Shown piece after piece: positions 25,822-35,379 of a stretch of DNA of 64,000 nt. This DNA is from an uncultured Ectothiorhodospiraceae bacterium (GTDB lineage: Bacteria; Pseudomonadota; Gammaproteobacteria; CAMYNG01). The DNA lies in NCBI GenBank assembly GCA_947259765.1, contig CAMYNG010000005.1:1-64000 (forward strand). The letters are read 5' to 3'. The position numbers and the translations under genes were made by a program. The first letter of the stretch is position 1, and every line of letters begins with the position of its first letter. The notes beneath the pieces were generated by a model. The model ran no database searches and had not been told where the DNA came from. It saw only the letters and a program-made list of their open reading frames with translations.

Positions 25822-28542
25822 TTAATGCGCTTCGTCCCAGTTATCACCTACTCCAACATCCACGACCAGCGGCACGGATAGCTCTGCCGCACCAGCCATG
25901 CAGTTGCGGATGATATCCACCGCTTCTGTTAGCACATCGGCCTGGATCTCGAATACCAGTTCGTCATGGACCTGCATAATCATGCGCACATCAAGTTTAG
26001 TATCGCGAAGGACCTGATCGACCGCGATCATGGCGCGCTTGATAATATCCGCAGCAGTACCCTGCATGGGTGCATTAATGGCAGTTCGCTCCGCGTATTG
26101 CCGACGCTGTGCGTTGGCCGCCTTGATCTCAGGAAGGTAAAGCCGCCGGCCGAAAACCGTTTCGACATAGCCCTGCTCGCGCGCAAGCTCGCGTGTTTGA
26201 TCCATGTATTGCTTTACGCCGGGGTAACGTGTGAAATAGAGATCCACATATTGTTGTGCCTCACCGCGCTGGATTCCCAGCTGACGCGCCAGGCCGAAAG
26301 CAGACATGCCGTAAATCAAGCCGAAATTTATTGCCTTTGCCGAACGCCGTTGATCCGTTGAGACTCTTTCCGGTGCGACGCCGAAGACTTCAGAGGCGGT
26401 TGCACGGTGCACATCAGCACCCTCGCTAAAGGCGCGCAACAATCCTGGATCCTTGGACAAGTGCGCCATAATACGCAGCTCAATCTGTGAGTAATCTGCA
26501 GCCACCAAGCGATAGCCTTTTTGCGCCACAAATGCTTGCCGTATACGTCGGCCTTCCTCGGTACGTACCGGAATGTTTTGTAAATTCGGATCCGTAGACG
26601 ATAGGCGCCCCGTGGCTGCCACGGCCTGATGATAAGAGGTGTGTACCCGACCGGTCTGTGCATCGACCTGCAGGGGTAGCTTGTCCGTATACGTTGATTT
26701 GAGCTTGCTCAAACTGCGGTGGCTAAGAATGACTTGCGGCAGTTCGTGGCCCTGCTCCGCCAACTCCTGCATGACAGCCTCGGCAGTAGAAGGTTGGCCT
26801 TTGGGCGTTTTGGAAATAACGGGTAAGCCAAGTTTCTCAAACAAAATGGCCTGCAGTTGTTTAGGCGAACCGAGATTAAAGTTTTCACCAGCAACATTGT
26901 AAGCCGTTTCCTCCAGCTCAAGAATGCGTTTTGCCAGTTGCTTGCTCTGCTTTGCCAGCATCTTGGTGTCAATCAGCACGCCGGTACGCTCCACGCGCGA
27001 AAGCACCGGGACCAAAGGCATTTCGATATCACGGAACACATTAATGAGTTTTTTATGCTGCTCAAGTTTTGGCCACAACGCTTCGTGCAAACGCAGCGTG
27101 ATATCGGCGTCCTCCGCGGCATACGGCGCGGCTTGCTCCAGCGGCACCTCGTTGAAGCTCAATTGCTTCGCACCCTTACCGGCAACGTCTTCATAGTGAA
27201 TGGTATTGAGAGATAGATACTTCAGCGCCAGGGAATCCATGTCATGCCGGCTGCCGGTTGAATCCAGCACATAGGACTCGAGCATGGTGTCATAGGCGAT
27301 GCCACGCAGTTCAATGCCGTAGCGCGCCAACACGCTCATATCGTATTTAAGATTCTGACCCACCTTTTCTTGTTTTGGGTCTTCCAGTAACGGTCTTAGT
27401 TTTTCCAATAGCCGATCACGTGCGATTTGATCCGGCGCGTCCGGGTAGTCATGGCCCACCGGTACATACGCAGCCTGTCCGGTTTCAACCGCGAAGGACA
27501 CGCCGACCAACTCAGCCTGCATATAATTAAGGCTGGTGGTTTCCGTATCAAAAGCAAACAGCTTTGCCGCGGACAAGCGCTTGAGCCATTTATCAAGATC
27601 TTTTTCTGCCAAAATGGTTTCGTAGCACGAATTGGGAGCAACGTTAGCATCCGCGGTTTCGTTGGTATCTACTTGATCCTCATGGCGCAGGATCTCTGCC
27701 AGCCAGGTCTTGAATTCCAGTCTGCTGAATAATTGTCGTAACGCGTCAGTGTCCACCGGCTGCCTATCCAGTGTCTCGGGTGTGTAGTCAAGATCAACAT
27801 CACGCTTGATGGTGACCAACTTACGCGACAGCGGCAGTTGGTCGAGGCTGTCACGCAAATATTCCCCAACCTTGCCTTTAAACGCGTCGGCATGCGTAAT
27901 GATATCTTCCAGGCTGTCATACTCGTTCAACCATTTGGCTGCCGTTTTGGGTCCGACCTTGGGTACGCCGGGTACGTTGTCAACGGTGTCGCCCATCAGC
28001 GCGAGGTAGTCGATGATACGTTCCGGCGGTACACCGAATTTTTCTTTTACGCCTTCGCGGTCCATGACCGTGTCGTTCATCGTATTGACCAGGCTGACGT
28101 GGCCGTTAACAAGCTGAGCCATATCCTTATCGCCGGTGGAAACGACAGTATCAATGCCCTGATCCCCTGCTTGCGTTGCCAGCGTGCCGATGACATCGTC
28201 GGCTTCAACGCCGGGGACGCACAACAACGGCAAACCCATGGCACGCACGATTTCATGTATGGGTTCGATCTGTTGGCGCAATTCATCCGGCATGGGTGGG
28301 CGATGCGCCTTGTATTCCGGATAGAGATCATTACGAAAGGTTTTACCTTTGGCATCGAACACCACCGCAATGCGCTCGGGTTCGTAGTCAGCCAGCAGTC
28401 TACGCAACATATTCGTGACCCCGTATGCGGCGCCGGTATGCTCGCCTTTTGAATTGGTCAACGAAGGCATGGCGTGAAAGGCCCGAAACAGATAGGACGA
28501 ACCATCGACCAACACAAGGGGTTTTATATTTTTATTCGTCAT
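25822..28542 (-). CDS. polA: DNA polymerase I
   Basis: A 906-residue three-domain Pol I. The N-terminal 5'-3' exonuclease has the acidic cluster ([29 protein letters not shown]). The 3'-5' proofreading domain is intact, with FDTETTSLN near 333. The polymerase domain has [13 protein letters not shown] (motif A), [14 protein letters not shown] (motif B) and [10 protein letters not shown] (motif C). It fills gaps in repair and removes Okazaki primers. The length is typical. polA is convergent with the PNAG-like locus; in Pseudomonas its next gene is engB. No strong ribosome-binding site precedes the ATG. Confidence 0.98.
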   Translation of the reverse strand: MTNKNIKPLVLVDGSSYLFRAFHAMPSLTNSKGEHTGAAYGVTNMLRRLLADYEPERIAVVFDAKGKTFRNDLYPEYKAHRPPMPDELRQQIEPIHEIVRAMGLPLLCVPGVEADDVIGTLATQAGDQGIDTVVSTGDKDMAQLVNGHVSLVNTMNDTVMDREGVKEKFGVPPERIIDYLALMGDTVDNVPGVPKVGPKTAAKWLNEYDSLEDIITHADAFKGKVGEYLRDSLDQLPLSRKLVTIKRDVDLDYTPETLDRQPVDTDALRQLFSRLEFKTWLAEILRHEDQVDTNETADANVAPNSCYETILAEKDLDKWLKRLSAAKLFAFDTETTSLNYMQAELVGVSFAVETGQAAYVPVGHDYPDAPDQIARDRLLEKLRPLLEDPKQEKVGQNLKYDMSVLARYGIELRGIAYDTMLESYVLDSTGSRHDMDSLALKYLSLNTIHYEDVAGKGAKQLSFNEVPLEQAAPYAAEDADITLRLHEALWPKLEQHKKLINVFRDIEMPLVPVLSRVERTGVLIDTKMLAKQSKQLAKRILELEETAYNVAGENFNLGSPKQLQAILFEKLGLPVISKTPKGQPSTAEAVMQELAEQGHELPQVILSHRSLSKLKSTYTDKLPLQVDAQTGRVHTSYHQAVAATGRLSSTDPNLQNIPVRTEEGRRIRQAFVAQKGYRLVAADYSQIELRIMAHLSKDPGLLRAFSEGADVHRATASEVFGVAPERVSTDQRRSAKAINFGLIYGMSAFGLARQLGIQRGEAQQYVDLYFTRYPGVKQYMDQTRELAREQGYVETVFGRRLYLPEIKAANAQRRQYAERTAINAPMQGTAADIIKRAMIAVDQVLRDTKLDVRMIMQVHDELVFEIQADVLTEAVDIIRNCMAGAAELSVPLVVDVGVGDNWDEAH

Positions 28543-28710
28543 GAGAAATAGTTAAAAATATTCTGGTCGGCAGAGGCAAGTTGTTCCCGCAACTTCACCC
28601 GCAAAAGCCAAAATTATGTCTTATGCAGCGAATTTATGCTAAATAGTGAGAAAACATCACGTCTAGCCGACTCACGCGGCGCGGTTTTAAGTAAACTTGC
28701 CTGTATTCTA

Positions 28711-28739
28711 CTCGCACCTCGTACCTCGTCCCTAGTTAC
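28711..28739. repeat. 7-bp tandem array between polA and the LOG gene
   Basis: On the minus strand the units read AGGGACG, AGGTACG, AGGTGCG: the same degenerate heptamer family as the arrays at 17498-17615. It sits in the polA/LOG divergent region, ending about 14 bp before the LOG start codon. Confidence 0.7.
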
Positions 28740-28753
28740 TTTTTTATAATGTT

Positions 28754-29479
28754 ATGGATGATAAAACCGACACCCTGCATCCCGGCCTGTCGCCTATTAA
28801 TGACACCGCACTCACGCGTGAGTCCTGGAAAATTTTCCAGATCATGGCGGAGTTCGTCGAAGGCTTCGAGCGACTTGCCCAAATCAAGCCGTCGGTGAGC
28901 ATCTTTGGCTCGGCGCGCACGCAGCCCGATCACCCCTATTATCAGTTAACAGTGGACATCGCCCGCGAACTCTCAGACGCCGGCTTTTCCGTCGTCAGCG
29001 GCGGCGGGCCGGGCATTATGGAAGCCGCAAACAAGGGCGCCTTTGAAGGCAAGTCCCCCAGCATCGGCCTGAATATCCAACTGCCGCATGAACAGTCGTC
29101 GAACCCGTATCAAGATATTGGCCTGAATTTCCGGCACTTTTTTTCACGTAAGGTAATGTTTGTTAAATATGCCGCGGCCTACGTCGTTTTACCCGGCGGC
29201 TTTGGTACACTCGACGAACTGGCGGAAATACTGACCCTGGTGCAGACCGGTAAAACGCGGCGCATCCCCATCATCCTGGTGCAGGAAAAATTCTGGCGCG
29301 GGCTCTTAAAATGGCTGGAGGACACCATGGTACCGGAAGGGACGATTGCGGCCGCAGACCTGGAGCTGGTACAACTCATCGACCAGCCCCGAGAGATTTT
29401 GGACGCGATTTTCGATCACTACGAACACCGTGGCTTTGAGCCGTCGCCTGAAGAAACCCGAATCATGCTTGACCTATAA
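28754..29479 (+). CDS. LOG-family (TIGR00730-like) nucleotide phosphoribohydrolase
   Basis: A 241-residue Rossmann-type protein with the family hallmark PGGFGTLDELAE near 153-164 and GGGPGIMEAANKGAF near 85-99. Characterised relatives cleave nucleoside 5'-monophosphates to base and ribose 5-phosphate (cytokinin-activating LOG; PpnN in E. coli). The true substrate here is unknown. There is no Shine-Dalgarno; a TATAAT hexamer (28745-28750) ends 3 bp before the ATG, so the message may be leaderless or the start may be further in (next Met is residue 31). It lies between polA and the DUF2782 gene, an addition to the Pseudomonas order. Confidence 0.88.
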   Translation: MDDKTDTLHPGLSPINDTALTRESWKIFQIMAEFVEGFERLAQIKPSVSIFGSARTQPDHPYYQLTVDIARELSDAGFSVVSGGGPGIMEAANKGAFEGKSPSIGLNIQLPHEQSSNPYQDIGLNFRHFFSRKVMFVKYAAAYVVLPGGFGTLDELAEILTLVQTGKTRRIPIILVQEKFWRGLLKWLEDTMVPEGTIAAADLELVQLIDQPREILDAIFDHYEHRGFEPSPEETRIMLDL

Positions 29480-29491
29480 GCGAGCCCTACC

Positions 29492-29869
29492 ATGCACAAG
29501 CTCACCTCATTCCGTATTCTCGTTGGCACAACGCTGTTTTTCCTTGCCCTAAGCGCCCCGGCTATTGCCGCTGAGGTTCCGGACGCGCCTCCGCCGCCAC
29601 CGCTGAACGAACAGGCCACACAGCAGCAACAGAAGGAACCGCAACCGGGCTCCGAAGAACTCACCGAGCCCGAAGTCACCATCATCCGGCGCGAGGACCG
29701 AACCATCGAGGAGTATCGTGTCAACGGCCAACTGCGCTATGCCAAGATCACTCCGTCGCATGGACCCGCTTATTATATGATTGATACCGACGGTGACGGT
29801 GTGCTGGACCGACGCGATAACAATATCGATAATCCACCTATCAACCAGTGGATTTTGTTGCGCTGGTAA
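29492..29869 (+). CDS. Exported DUF2782 protein
   Basis: A 125-residue protein with a signal peptide (residues 1-27, ending AIAA-EVPD), a Pro/Gln-rich linker and a C-terminal DUF2782 domain (VTIIRREDRTIEEYRVNGQL, then YYMIDTDGDGVLDRR). The DTDGDGVLD stretch resembles a calcium-binding loop. Function is unknown. Genes of this type lie between polA and thrB in Pseudomonas and relatives, as here. It starts 12 bp after the LOG gene. Confidence 0.85.
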   Translation: MHKLTSFRILVGTTLFFLALSAPAIAAEVPDAPPPPPLNEQATQQQQKEPQPGSEELTEPEVTIIRREDRTIEEYRVNGQLRYAKITPSHGPAYYMIDTDGDGVLDRRDNNIDNPPINQWILLRW

Positions 29870-29932
29870 TGTTTCGCGTGGCGGCACGCCGTGCGGCATC
29901 AATAATTTAAAACAAGTAAGTATTGGGGATTC

Positions 29933-30877
29933 ATGTCGGTTTACACCACAGTCGAGCATGCAGAGCTTGAAGCGTTTCTGCGTGAATATTCCCTCGGCCA
30001 GTTGGTCAGTTACGCGGGCATTTCCGCCGGCATAGAAAACACCAATTACTTTGTCACGACCACGCAGGGTGAGTATGTGCTTACTCTTTTCGAAGAACTC
30101 GGTGCCGAGGAGCTGCCTTACTTTCTCGAATTAACCGCCCACCTTGCCGAACACCAGGTGCCGTGTGCCCACCCCGAGGCGGACAATAATCACCACTACC
30201 TACGTGAACTCAAGGGCAAACCGGCTGCGCTGGTCCGCCGGCTGCACGGCGATCACATCAGTGAAGCCAACCTGCAACAGTGCGCCGCCATTGGCCGCGC
30301 CATGGCCATAATGCATCGTGAAGGCGAGTCGTTCGGGCCCGTGCGGCACAACCCCCGCGGTGCGGTCTGGTGGCGGCAAACTGCGCGACGGGTTCTGCCG
30401 GAGCTCGATAGCGACGACAAAGAATTATTGGAGGAAGAGCTTCGATTCCAGGCGTTGCACAAGCTGCCGGATGTGCCCCGCGGACTGATCCATGCTGACC
30501 TTTTCCGCGATAACGCATTATTTGCCGGTGACGAGCTCACCGGAATCATCGACTTTTATTACGCCTGTCATGACGTCTGGCTGCTGGATATTGGCATCAC
30601 CGTCAATGACTGGTGCAGTTTGGAGGACGGCGGTTTGGATGAAGCGCGCACCGTGGCCATACTGGAAGCCTATGCGCATGAACGGCCGTTTACCTCCCTC
30701 GAACGGGGTGCGTGGCCCGTCATGCTGCGGGCTGCGGCGCTGAGGTTCTGGCTTTCGCGGCTGCAAGACTTGTACTTTCCCAAGCAAGGCGAGATCACGC
30801 ACACCAAAGATCCCGCCGTGTTTCGCCGCATACTCGCCAATCGCGTTGAACAGCACGAACAGTTGCGTCACATTTGA
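29933..30877 (+). CDS. thrB: Homoserine kinase (ThrB, phosphotransferase-fold type)
   Basis: A 314-residue kinase that phosphorylates homoserine in threonine biosynthesis. It belongs to the aminoglycoside-phosphotransferase fold used by Pseudomonas ThrB, not the GHMP type of E. coli. Key motifs are GIENTNYFV (nucleotide loop), LIHADLFRDNALF near 183-195 (catalytic Asp and Asn) and IIDFYYACHDVWLLD near 204-218 (metal-binding Asp). Place after polA and DUF2782 matches Pseudomonas. No other thr gene is in the window. Confidence 0.93.
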   Translation: MSVYTTVEHAELEAFLREYSLGQLVSYAGISAGIENTNYFVTTTQGEYVLTLFEELGAEELPYFLELTAHLAEHQVPCAHPEADNNHHYLRELKGKPAALVRRLHGDHISEANLQQCAAIGRAMAIMHREGESFGPVRHNPRGAVWWRQTARRVLPELDSDDKELLEEELRFQALHKLPDVPRGLIHADLFRDNALFAGDELTGIIDFYYACHDVWLLDIGITVNDWCSLEDGGLDEARTVAILEAYAHERPFTSLERGAWPVMLRAAALRFWLSRLQDLYFPKQGEITHTKDPAVFRRILANRVEQHEQLRHI

Positions 30878-30898
30878 GCGGTTTTTCGGTCTCCGGCC

Positions 30899-30907
30899 TG
30901 TGGATAA
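30899..30907 (-). promoter_or_regulatory. DnaA box (perfect TTATCCACA)
   Basis: TGTGGATAA on the plus strand is the exact complement of the strong DnaA box. A related 9-mer, TGTGGACGA, follows at 30911-30919 in the same orientation, two mismatches from consensus. Confidence 0.6.
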
Positions 30908-31002
30908 CTCTGTGGACGAATACGTGCTTCGGGTCCGCCGGACGTAAAAATGCCGGGGAAGCACGCAAATTGTCATTAAAAAGCAATAATAAAACTCTTT
31001 TT

Positions 31003-31015
31003 AATCAATATGTTG
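31003..31015 (+). promoter_or_regulatory. IHF-type binding site
   Basis: AATCAATATGTTG matches the IHF consensus WATCAANNNNTTR at every fixed position and lies in a strongly AT-rich stretch between the DnaA boxes. Confidence 0.5.
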
Positions 31016-31084
31016 TGCTATTTTTGCTTTGCCAAATAGCCCTGAGCGTAATACTGGGGAAATAAATGATTGATTTATAACGAC

Positions 31085-31093
31085 TGTGCATAA
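31085..31093 (-). promoter_or_regulatory. DnaA box (TTATGCACA)
   Basis: TGTGCATAA on the plus strand is the complement of TTATGCACA and fits the consensus TTWTNCACA. It lies on the other side of the AT-rich core from the box at 30899, in the same orientation. Confidence 0.5.
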
Positions 31094-31271
31094 CCTGGCT
31101 GACGCTAGTCCGCGCGATCTCCGCCGGTTAAACCGGGAAAAGGCCTCCCGGAGACGGAATCAACCCCATCCTGGGCGGGTAATTTAGATATAATTTTGGG
31201 CTTCTTTCGCGCCCGGCTACAGCCCAAACAACAACGAAGTCTAAACGAGCCACTCAAGTAAGCCCCCTGTT

Positions 31272-31826
31272 ATGACTCGAATTCTGCTCACAATCAGCAT
31301 CGGCCTGTCCCAGCTCAACGAATGGATCGGCCGCGGCGTGGCCTGGCTGACGCTGGCGCTGGTGCTGGTGACCTTTGGGGTCGTGGTGGCGCGCTACGGC
31401 TTTGACCTGGGTTCGATCGCCGTGCAGGAGTCCATCACCTACCTGCACGCGCTCATCTTCATGCTCGGCGCCGCCTACACACTCCGGCACGACGCGCACG
31501 TGCGGGTCGATATCTTCTACCGTCGCATGTCACCGCGTGGTCAGCAATGGGTAGACCTTGCGGGGACTCTGCTGCTGCTGTTCCCGGTGTGCCTGTTCAT
31601 ACTCTGGTCCAGCTGGGCGGACGTCATGGAATCCTGGCGCATTCAGGAAGGCTCACAGGAAGCCGGTGGGTTGCCGTGGTTCTTCGTCCTGAAAACAGCC
31701 GTGTTGATCATGCCTATTTTGCTGATGGTCCAGGGCGCATCAATCGCGCTCAATGCGCTGCTGGTTATCACCGGCCGCATCCCGGCGACGGCAGGCGAAA
31801 CGGCGCCGGAACATCGAGAGCTCTGA
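31272..31826 (+). CDS. TRAP transporter small permease (DctQ type)
   Basis: A 184-residue protein with four hydrophobic segments and the DctQ hallmark ESITYLHALIFMLGAAYTLR followed by HVRVDIFYRRM. TRAP systems import organic acids using a Na+ or H+ gradient. This subunit scaffolds the large permease, whose ATG begins 1 bp after its stop. No binding-protein gene is next to it; the only one in the window is at 37528-38607. No Shine-Dalgarno is visible at the ATG. Confidence 0.93.
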   Translation: MTRILLTISIGLSQLNEWIGRGVAWLTLALVLVTFGVVVARYGFDLGSIAVQESITYLHALIFMLGAAYTLRHDAHVRVDIFYRRMSPRGQQWVDLAGTLLLLFPVCLFILWSSWADVMESWRIQEGSQEAGGLPWFFVLKTAVLIMPILLMVQGASIALNALLVITGRIPATAGETAPEHREL

Positions 31827-31827
31827 C

Positions 31828-33207
31828 ATGGAGTACATGGCACTACTCATGTTTCTGTGCGTATTTCTGGTGTTGCTGGCCGGTTATCCCGTGGCGTTTT
31901 CACTGGCGGGCACCGCGTTGCTGTTCGCCTTCATCGGCAACCTGACCGGCCATTTTGATAACACGCTCGGCTTTCTACCCGACCGGCTGGAAGGCATCAT
32001 GACCAACGGCATCCTGATTGCTGTGCCGTTGTTTGTTTTTATGGGGGTCATGCTGGAGCGATCACGGGTGGCAGAAAAGCTGCTCGACACCATGGGGCTT
32101 TTGTTTGGTCCCTTGCCGGGCGGTCTCGGGATTTCGGTAACGGTAGTTGGTATGTTGCTCGCCGCCAGTACCGGCATCGTCGGCGCCACCGTGGTGACCA
32201 TGGGGCTGTTGTCCCTGCCGACCATGCTTCGGCGCGGTTATGACCCGGCGATTGCCAGCGGCACCATCTGCGCCTCGGGTACCCTGGGTCAGATCATTCC
32301 ACCCTCCATCGTTTTGGTACTGCTGGGCGATGTGCTGTCGACAGCCTACCAGCAGGCACAACTGGACATGGGCTTGTTCTCTCCGGACACTGTTTCGGTC
32401 GCAGACCTGTTTGTCGGCGCACTGATCCCAGGGCTGCTACTGGTCAGCCTGTACATTGCTTATCTGGTGATGGTGGCCCTAACCCGACCCGAACGGGTAC
32501 CGGCCATTCCCCGCGCAGAACGTAACATCAGCGGTACGGAATTAAGCCGTCGTATCCTGCAGGCCTTGCTGCCACCCGTGGTGCTCATTGTTGCCGTGCT
32601 CGGCTCCATCATGGGCGGCCTGGCGACCCCCACGGAGGCCGCCTCCATCGGCGCGGTGGGCGCCATCGTGCTGGCCGCCGTGCAACGGCAGCTGAATTTG
32701 GTGGTACTGCGCGAAGTTATGCAAACCACGGTCAAGGTCACCAGTATGGTGTTCCTGATTTTCATCGGTGCGGCGATTTTTTCACTGGTGTTTCGTGGTT
32801 TCGAAGGCGACGAGATGGTGCGCAGTCTGCTCACCGATCTTCCCGGTGGCGTGATCGGTGCCATGATCGTCGTTATGCTGATAATGTTTTTACTCGGCTT
32901 CATGCTCGACTTTATCGAGATCACATTTGTCGTTGTGCCCATTGTCGGTCCGATCCTGCTCAGCATGGGGCTCGATCCGGTTTGGCTCGGCGTCATGATC
33001 GCGGTCAACCTGCAGACTTCCTTTCTAACCCCGCCGTTCGGCTTTTCATTATTCTATTTGCGCGGTGTCGCGCCCGATTCTGTACGCACCATGCAGATTT
33101 ATCGTGGCGTCATGCCGTTTATTTTTATCCAGTTGCTGGTGCTGGGACTCTTGGCGGTATGGCCGGAGCTGGCCACGTGGTTACCGGATCAGGTTTACGG
33201 CAACTGA
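31828..33207 (+). CDS. TRAP transporter large permease (DctM type)
   Basis: A 459-residue protein with about 12 or more membrane segments, of the ion-transporter superfamily. Characteristic stretches are GILIAVPLFVFMGVMLERS, ASTGIVGATVVTMGLLSLP and LGQIIPPSIVLVLLGD, each with the helix-breaking Gly/Pro of the transport core. I use the ATG at 31828 because it follows the dctQ stop directly; upstream extension would run inside dctQ. It transports the solute delivered by a periplasmic binding protein. Confidence 0.95.
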   Translation: MEYMALLMFLCVFLVLLAGYPVAFSLAGTALLFAFIGNLTGHFDNTLGFLPDRLEGIMTNGILIAVPLFVFMGVMLERSRVAEKLLDTMGLLFGPLPGGLGISVTVVGMLLAASTGIVGATVVTMGLLSLPTMLRRGYDPAIASGTICASGTLGQIIPPSIVLVLLGDVLSTAYQQAQLDMGLFSPDTVSVADLFVGALIPGLLLVSLYIAYLVMVALTRPERVPAIPRAERNISGTELSRRILQALLPPVVLIVAVLGSIMGGLATPTEAASIGAVGAIVLAAVQRQLNLVVLREVMQTTVKVTSMVFLIFIGAAIFSLVFRGFEGDEMVRSLLTDLPGGVIGAMIVVMLIMFLLGFMLDFIEITFVVVPIVGPILLSMGLDPVWLGVMIAVNLQTSFLTPPFGFSLFYLRGVAPDSVRTMQIYRGVMPFIFIQLLVLGLLAVWPELATWLPDQVYGN

Positions 33208-33677
33208 ACACAATTGGAGCGCGCTGTCGGATTTTTATCCTGACGCGTCAATTCGGCTAGAATTTTGTCTTTTGTAGTCTGCAGTTGTTTTGAAACTTCG
33301 GGCATAATATTTTCCGCGCTCATTGTTTGTAGATAATCCAAAGCGTCATCAGACTCAATAAATCGAAAATCCTGTTGCTTAACAGGTATCACCGGAAAAT
33401 TGTTTTGCACCTCCTGCAATGGAATGTTTCGATAAACCACGACCTTGACGTCGTAGGTTTTGCCCGGATCGGAATCGCCATGAGCTTGCCACTGCCACCA
33501 CTCCTTTCCTATATGCTCCCAAGCCAAAACTTGCGGGCCAAAGTCCTTGTAGGGCAGAACGACACAATTCCCCGCCGGGTGACTGCAACTCGTTAAAAGC
33601 AACAAGCCTAATGAGACGATTAAACGGTAGCTAATTCTGTAACGCTGCGACCTGGGCAAACCGGCGGCACGCAGCAA
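33195..33677 (-). CDS. Hypothetical lipoprotein downstream of carbonic anhydrase
   Basis: A protein of about 160 residues with a lipobox (LLLLTSC) after a hydrophobic leader, so it is probably lipid-anchored. The mature part is soluble with WEHIGKEWWQWQAHGDSDPG. No family is recognised. There is no ATG; I use TTG at 33677 because AGGTGA lies 5 bp before it. TTG at 33722, overlapping the carbonic anhydrase stop, is the alternative. Its 3' end overlaps the dctM end by 13 bp, tail to tail. It is probably co-transcribed with carbonic anhydrase. Confidence 0.65.
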   Translation of the reverse strand: MLRAAGLPRSQRYRISYRLIVSLGLLLLTSCSHPAGNCVVLPYKDFGPQVLAWEHIGKEWWQWQAHGDSDPGKTYDVKVVVYRNIPLQEVQNNFPVIPVKQQDFRFIESDDALDYLQTMSAENIMPEVSKQLQTTKDKILAELTRQDKNPTARSNCVQLP

Positions 33678-33718
33678 AAAATCACCTGGCTGACTCGCAC
33701 CCGGATAATTTGCTTGGA

Positions 33719-34303
33719 TCAATTTGCCTTGCCGGCCTCGGTCGCCGAAGGTACCTCAAGCAGTTTTCCGGATTTACAATCGTAAATATACCCGTAGATC
33801 GGAATTTCAGCGGGAACCATCGAACTACCCCGTATCCGCTTAACGTCTTCCGTGACACTTTGCTCCGGATCACTGATGGTCAACCACTGCACAAATTTTC
33901 CCTCGTACGTGCCCGGTCCGTCACCGCTATCATGCCAGCCGGAGGCATCAATGCTCGCCGTCTTCAAGCTACTTTCCAATAGTTTACCCATTACTTCATT
34001 GTTGAACGTCAACATGCCACACCCCGTGTGATGGATAACAAACCACTCCTTAGTACCCAACAATTTATACGAGATCACCAGCGAACGGATCGCATCTTCA
34101 CTCGCCCGGCCGCCTGCGTTTCTGATGACATGCGCATCACCTTCTGCCAAACCCGCATATTTTGCCGGGTCAAGGCGTGCATCCATGCAGGTCAGAATTG
34201 CAAAACTCCTGGCGGGCGGTAAGGGCAGCTCGCCCTTGTCACCAAAATCAGCCGCGTATGCAGCATTTGCAGACAACACCTCTTCAACTATTTTGCTCAT
34301 CAT
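33719..34303 (-). CDS. Beta-class carbonic anhydrase
   Basis: A 194-residue enzyme for CO2/bicarbonate interconversion. The zinc ligands and catalytic dyad are visible: CMDARLD near 39-45 (Cys, Asp, Arg) and HHTGCGM near 91-97 (His and Cys ligands). [17 protein letters not shown] matches the family core. There is no signal peptide, so it is cytoplasmic. GGAGG lies 5 bp before the first of two adjacent ATGs. The compact form lacks the longer C-terminal part of plant-type enzymes. Confidence 0.92.
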   Translation of the reverse strand: MMSKIVEEVLSANAAYAADFGDKGELPLPPARSFAILTCMDARLDPAKYAGLAEGDAHVIRNAGGRASEDAIRSLVISYKLLGTKEWFVIHHTGCGMLTFNNEVMGKLLESSLKTASIDASGWHDSGDGPGTYEGKFVQWLTISDPEQSVTEDVKRIRGSSMVPAEIPIYGYIYDCKSGKLLEVPSATEAGKAN

Positions 34304-34470
34304 CGTGTCCTCCGTTGACTCACGCTAAGTTAATTTTGAGGCTTAGTTATATTGACTATATTGAGAACAACTTCTGTTTAAAATAGCCTGTGCGATAGCA
34401 CCAACCTGCGGGGGCTTGATTGCGTAGAAAGGCGGTAAATGTGAGACCAAACGAACCGCTTGTCAGTTCG

Positions 34471-34869
34471 CTAACCATGGTCTTTTTCTCGGTAAGGATA
34501 TCGGCTGTGACCAAAACGGATTACCAGGATAGCGACGGCAATAAGTAAAGCTGTACCGGCCACACCTAACATTCTCCAGGTGTCCAGGTTCTTCATGTCT
34601 AAAATCAGATAGCGGGCTAGTGCAACGATTGCGATGTACAAAGGCATACGCACAGGAAGTTTTCCTGAATCAAGGTAGATCGCCACCATCGCGAACACTT
34701 CAAGATAAATAAACAAAAGAAGAAGATCAGCTAAGGTAACAATCTTCGCCTCAACCATCGAAGAAACCTCAAATCCTACAGCGATCAACGTAGAAACCGC
34801 AATAATCAAAAGACCCACGTCCTGTGTCCAGGTGAGCGCTTTGTGTCCGATATTTCTTATGTTATTCAC
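34471..34869 (-). CDS. PsiE-like (phosphate-starvation-inducible E family) membrane protein
   Basis: A 132-residue protein with four hydrophobic helices and the PsiE core LADLLLLFIYLEVFAMVAIY plus PLYIAIVALARYLILDMK. Function in the cell is unknown beyond phosphate-linked expression in E. coli. I use GTG at 34869 (FVNNIRNIGHKAL), because AGGAG lies 10 bp upstream and the length then equals E. coli PsiE (about 136). An ATG at 34896 adds nine residues and has no ribosome-binding site. No Pho box was identified. Confidence 0.8.
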   Translation of the reverse strand: MNNIRNIGHKALTWTQDVGLLIIAVSTLIAVGFEVSSMVEAKIVTLADLLLLFIYLEVFAMVAIYLDSGKLPVRMPLYIAIVALARYLILDMKNLDTWRMLGVAGTALLIAVAILVIRFGHSRYPYREKDHG

Positions 34870-35379
34870 GAATGATGGTCTCCTACTTTGCAGCATGCGG
34901 GTATTGACTAAACCCTGCAAAAAATCAACAAAATATTGGCGCTCCCTAAACCAGGGCCGAATTACCAACTTTGTCAGTTTAGCACGCTCCGTCGGGGCCG
35001 ACTTTGTCGGCCGGTTTCTACCGCTATTGTTTAGGCAGATTAACGCGGAGAAATAAACCTATAGTTTAACCAACACAAAATTTAAGGTTGAAGCGATGGC
35101 CTCTCTATTGCTGTTGCTTAGCACACATTAATACGAATCAACTCTCATTATGAAACACCGTTTGCAGAAACGCAGTGCGGATTCGATTCCGTGATCCGGG
35201 TCCTTGATCGGGACGAAAACTTGCTCGAGACCTGCACAACCGCAAGTTTGTATTACGCCTGTAACAAACGCGGCGTATTGTCGGCCTTCCAAAATGTGAC
35301 CTGGGCAGCCGCCACAATCGACAAAGCCTGCTTTAATGCGCGCCGTTACAAAGCCACGACAGGGATGCCGTAGAATCAA
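34870..35379. other. 510-bp gap between psiE-like gene and globin
   Basis: I see no secure gene. A Cys-rich reading frame on the minus strand (35128-35421; HPCRGF, DCGGCPG, TCGCAG, RFCKRC) and a 60-codon plus-strand frame (35191-35373) overlap here; neither has a ribosome-binding site or a recognisable family. The minus-strand frame also runs 42 bp into the globin gene. Confidence 0.45.

Larger units (their letters stand above)
30878..31271. other. 394-bp non-coding region with DnaA boxes, AT-rich core and IHF-type site
   Basis: Between thrB and the TRAP genes no credible gene is present. The stretch holds two consensus DnaA boxes (30899, 31085) and one degenerate box (30911), an AT-rich core (about 30966-31080) containing an IHF consensus, and a hairpin CCGGGA/TCCCGG (31133-31151). 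TATAAT at 31189-31194 lies 77 bp before dctQ and may be its -10 element, but no good -35 accompanies it. It could be a replication-control site or an origin. Confidence 0.5.

Noticed and set aside
30874-31065. 63-codon plus-strand frame after thrB
   Set aside because: It lies in the AT-rich stretch with DnaA boxes, composition is unlike coding sequence and no start signal is present.
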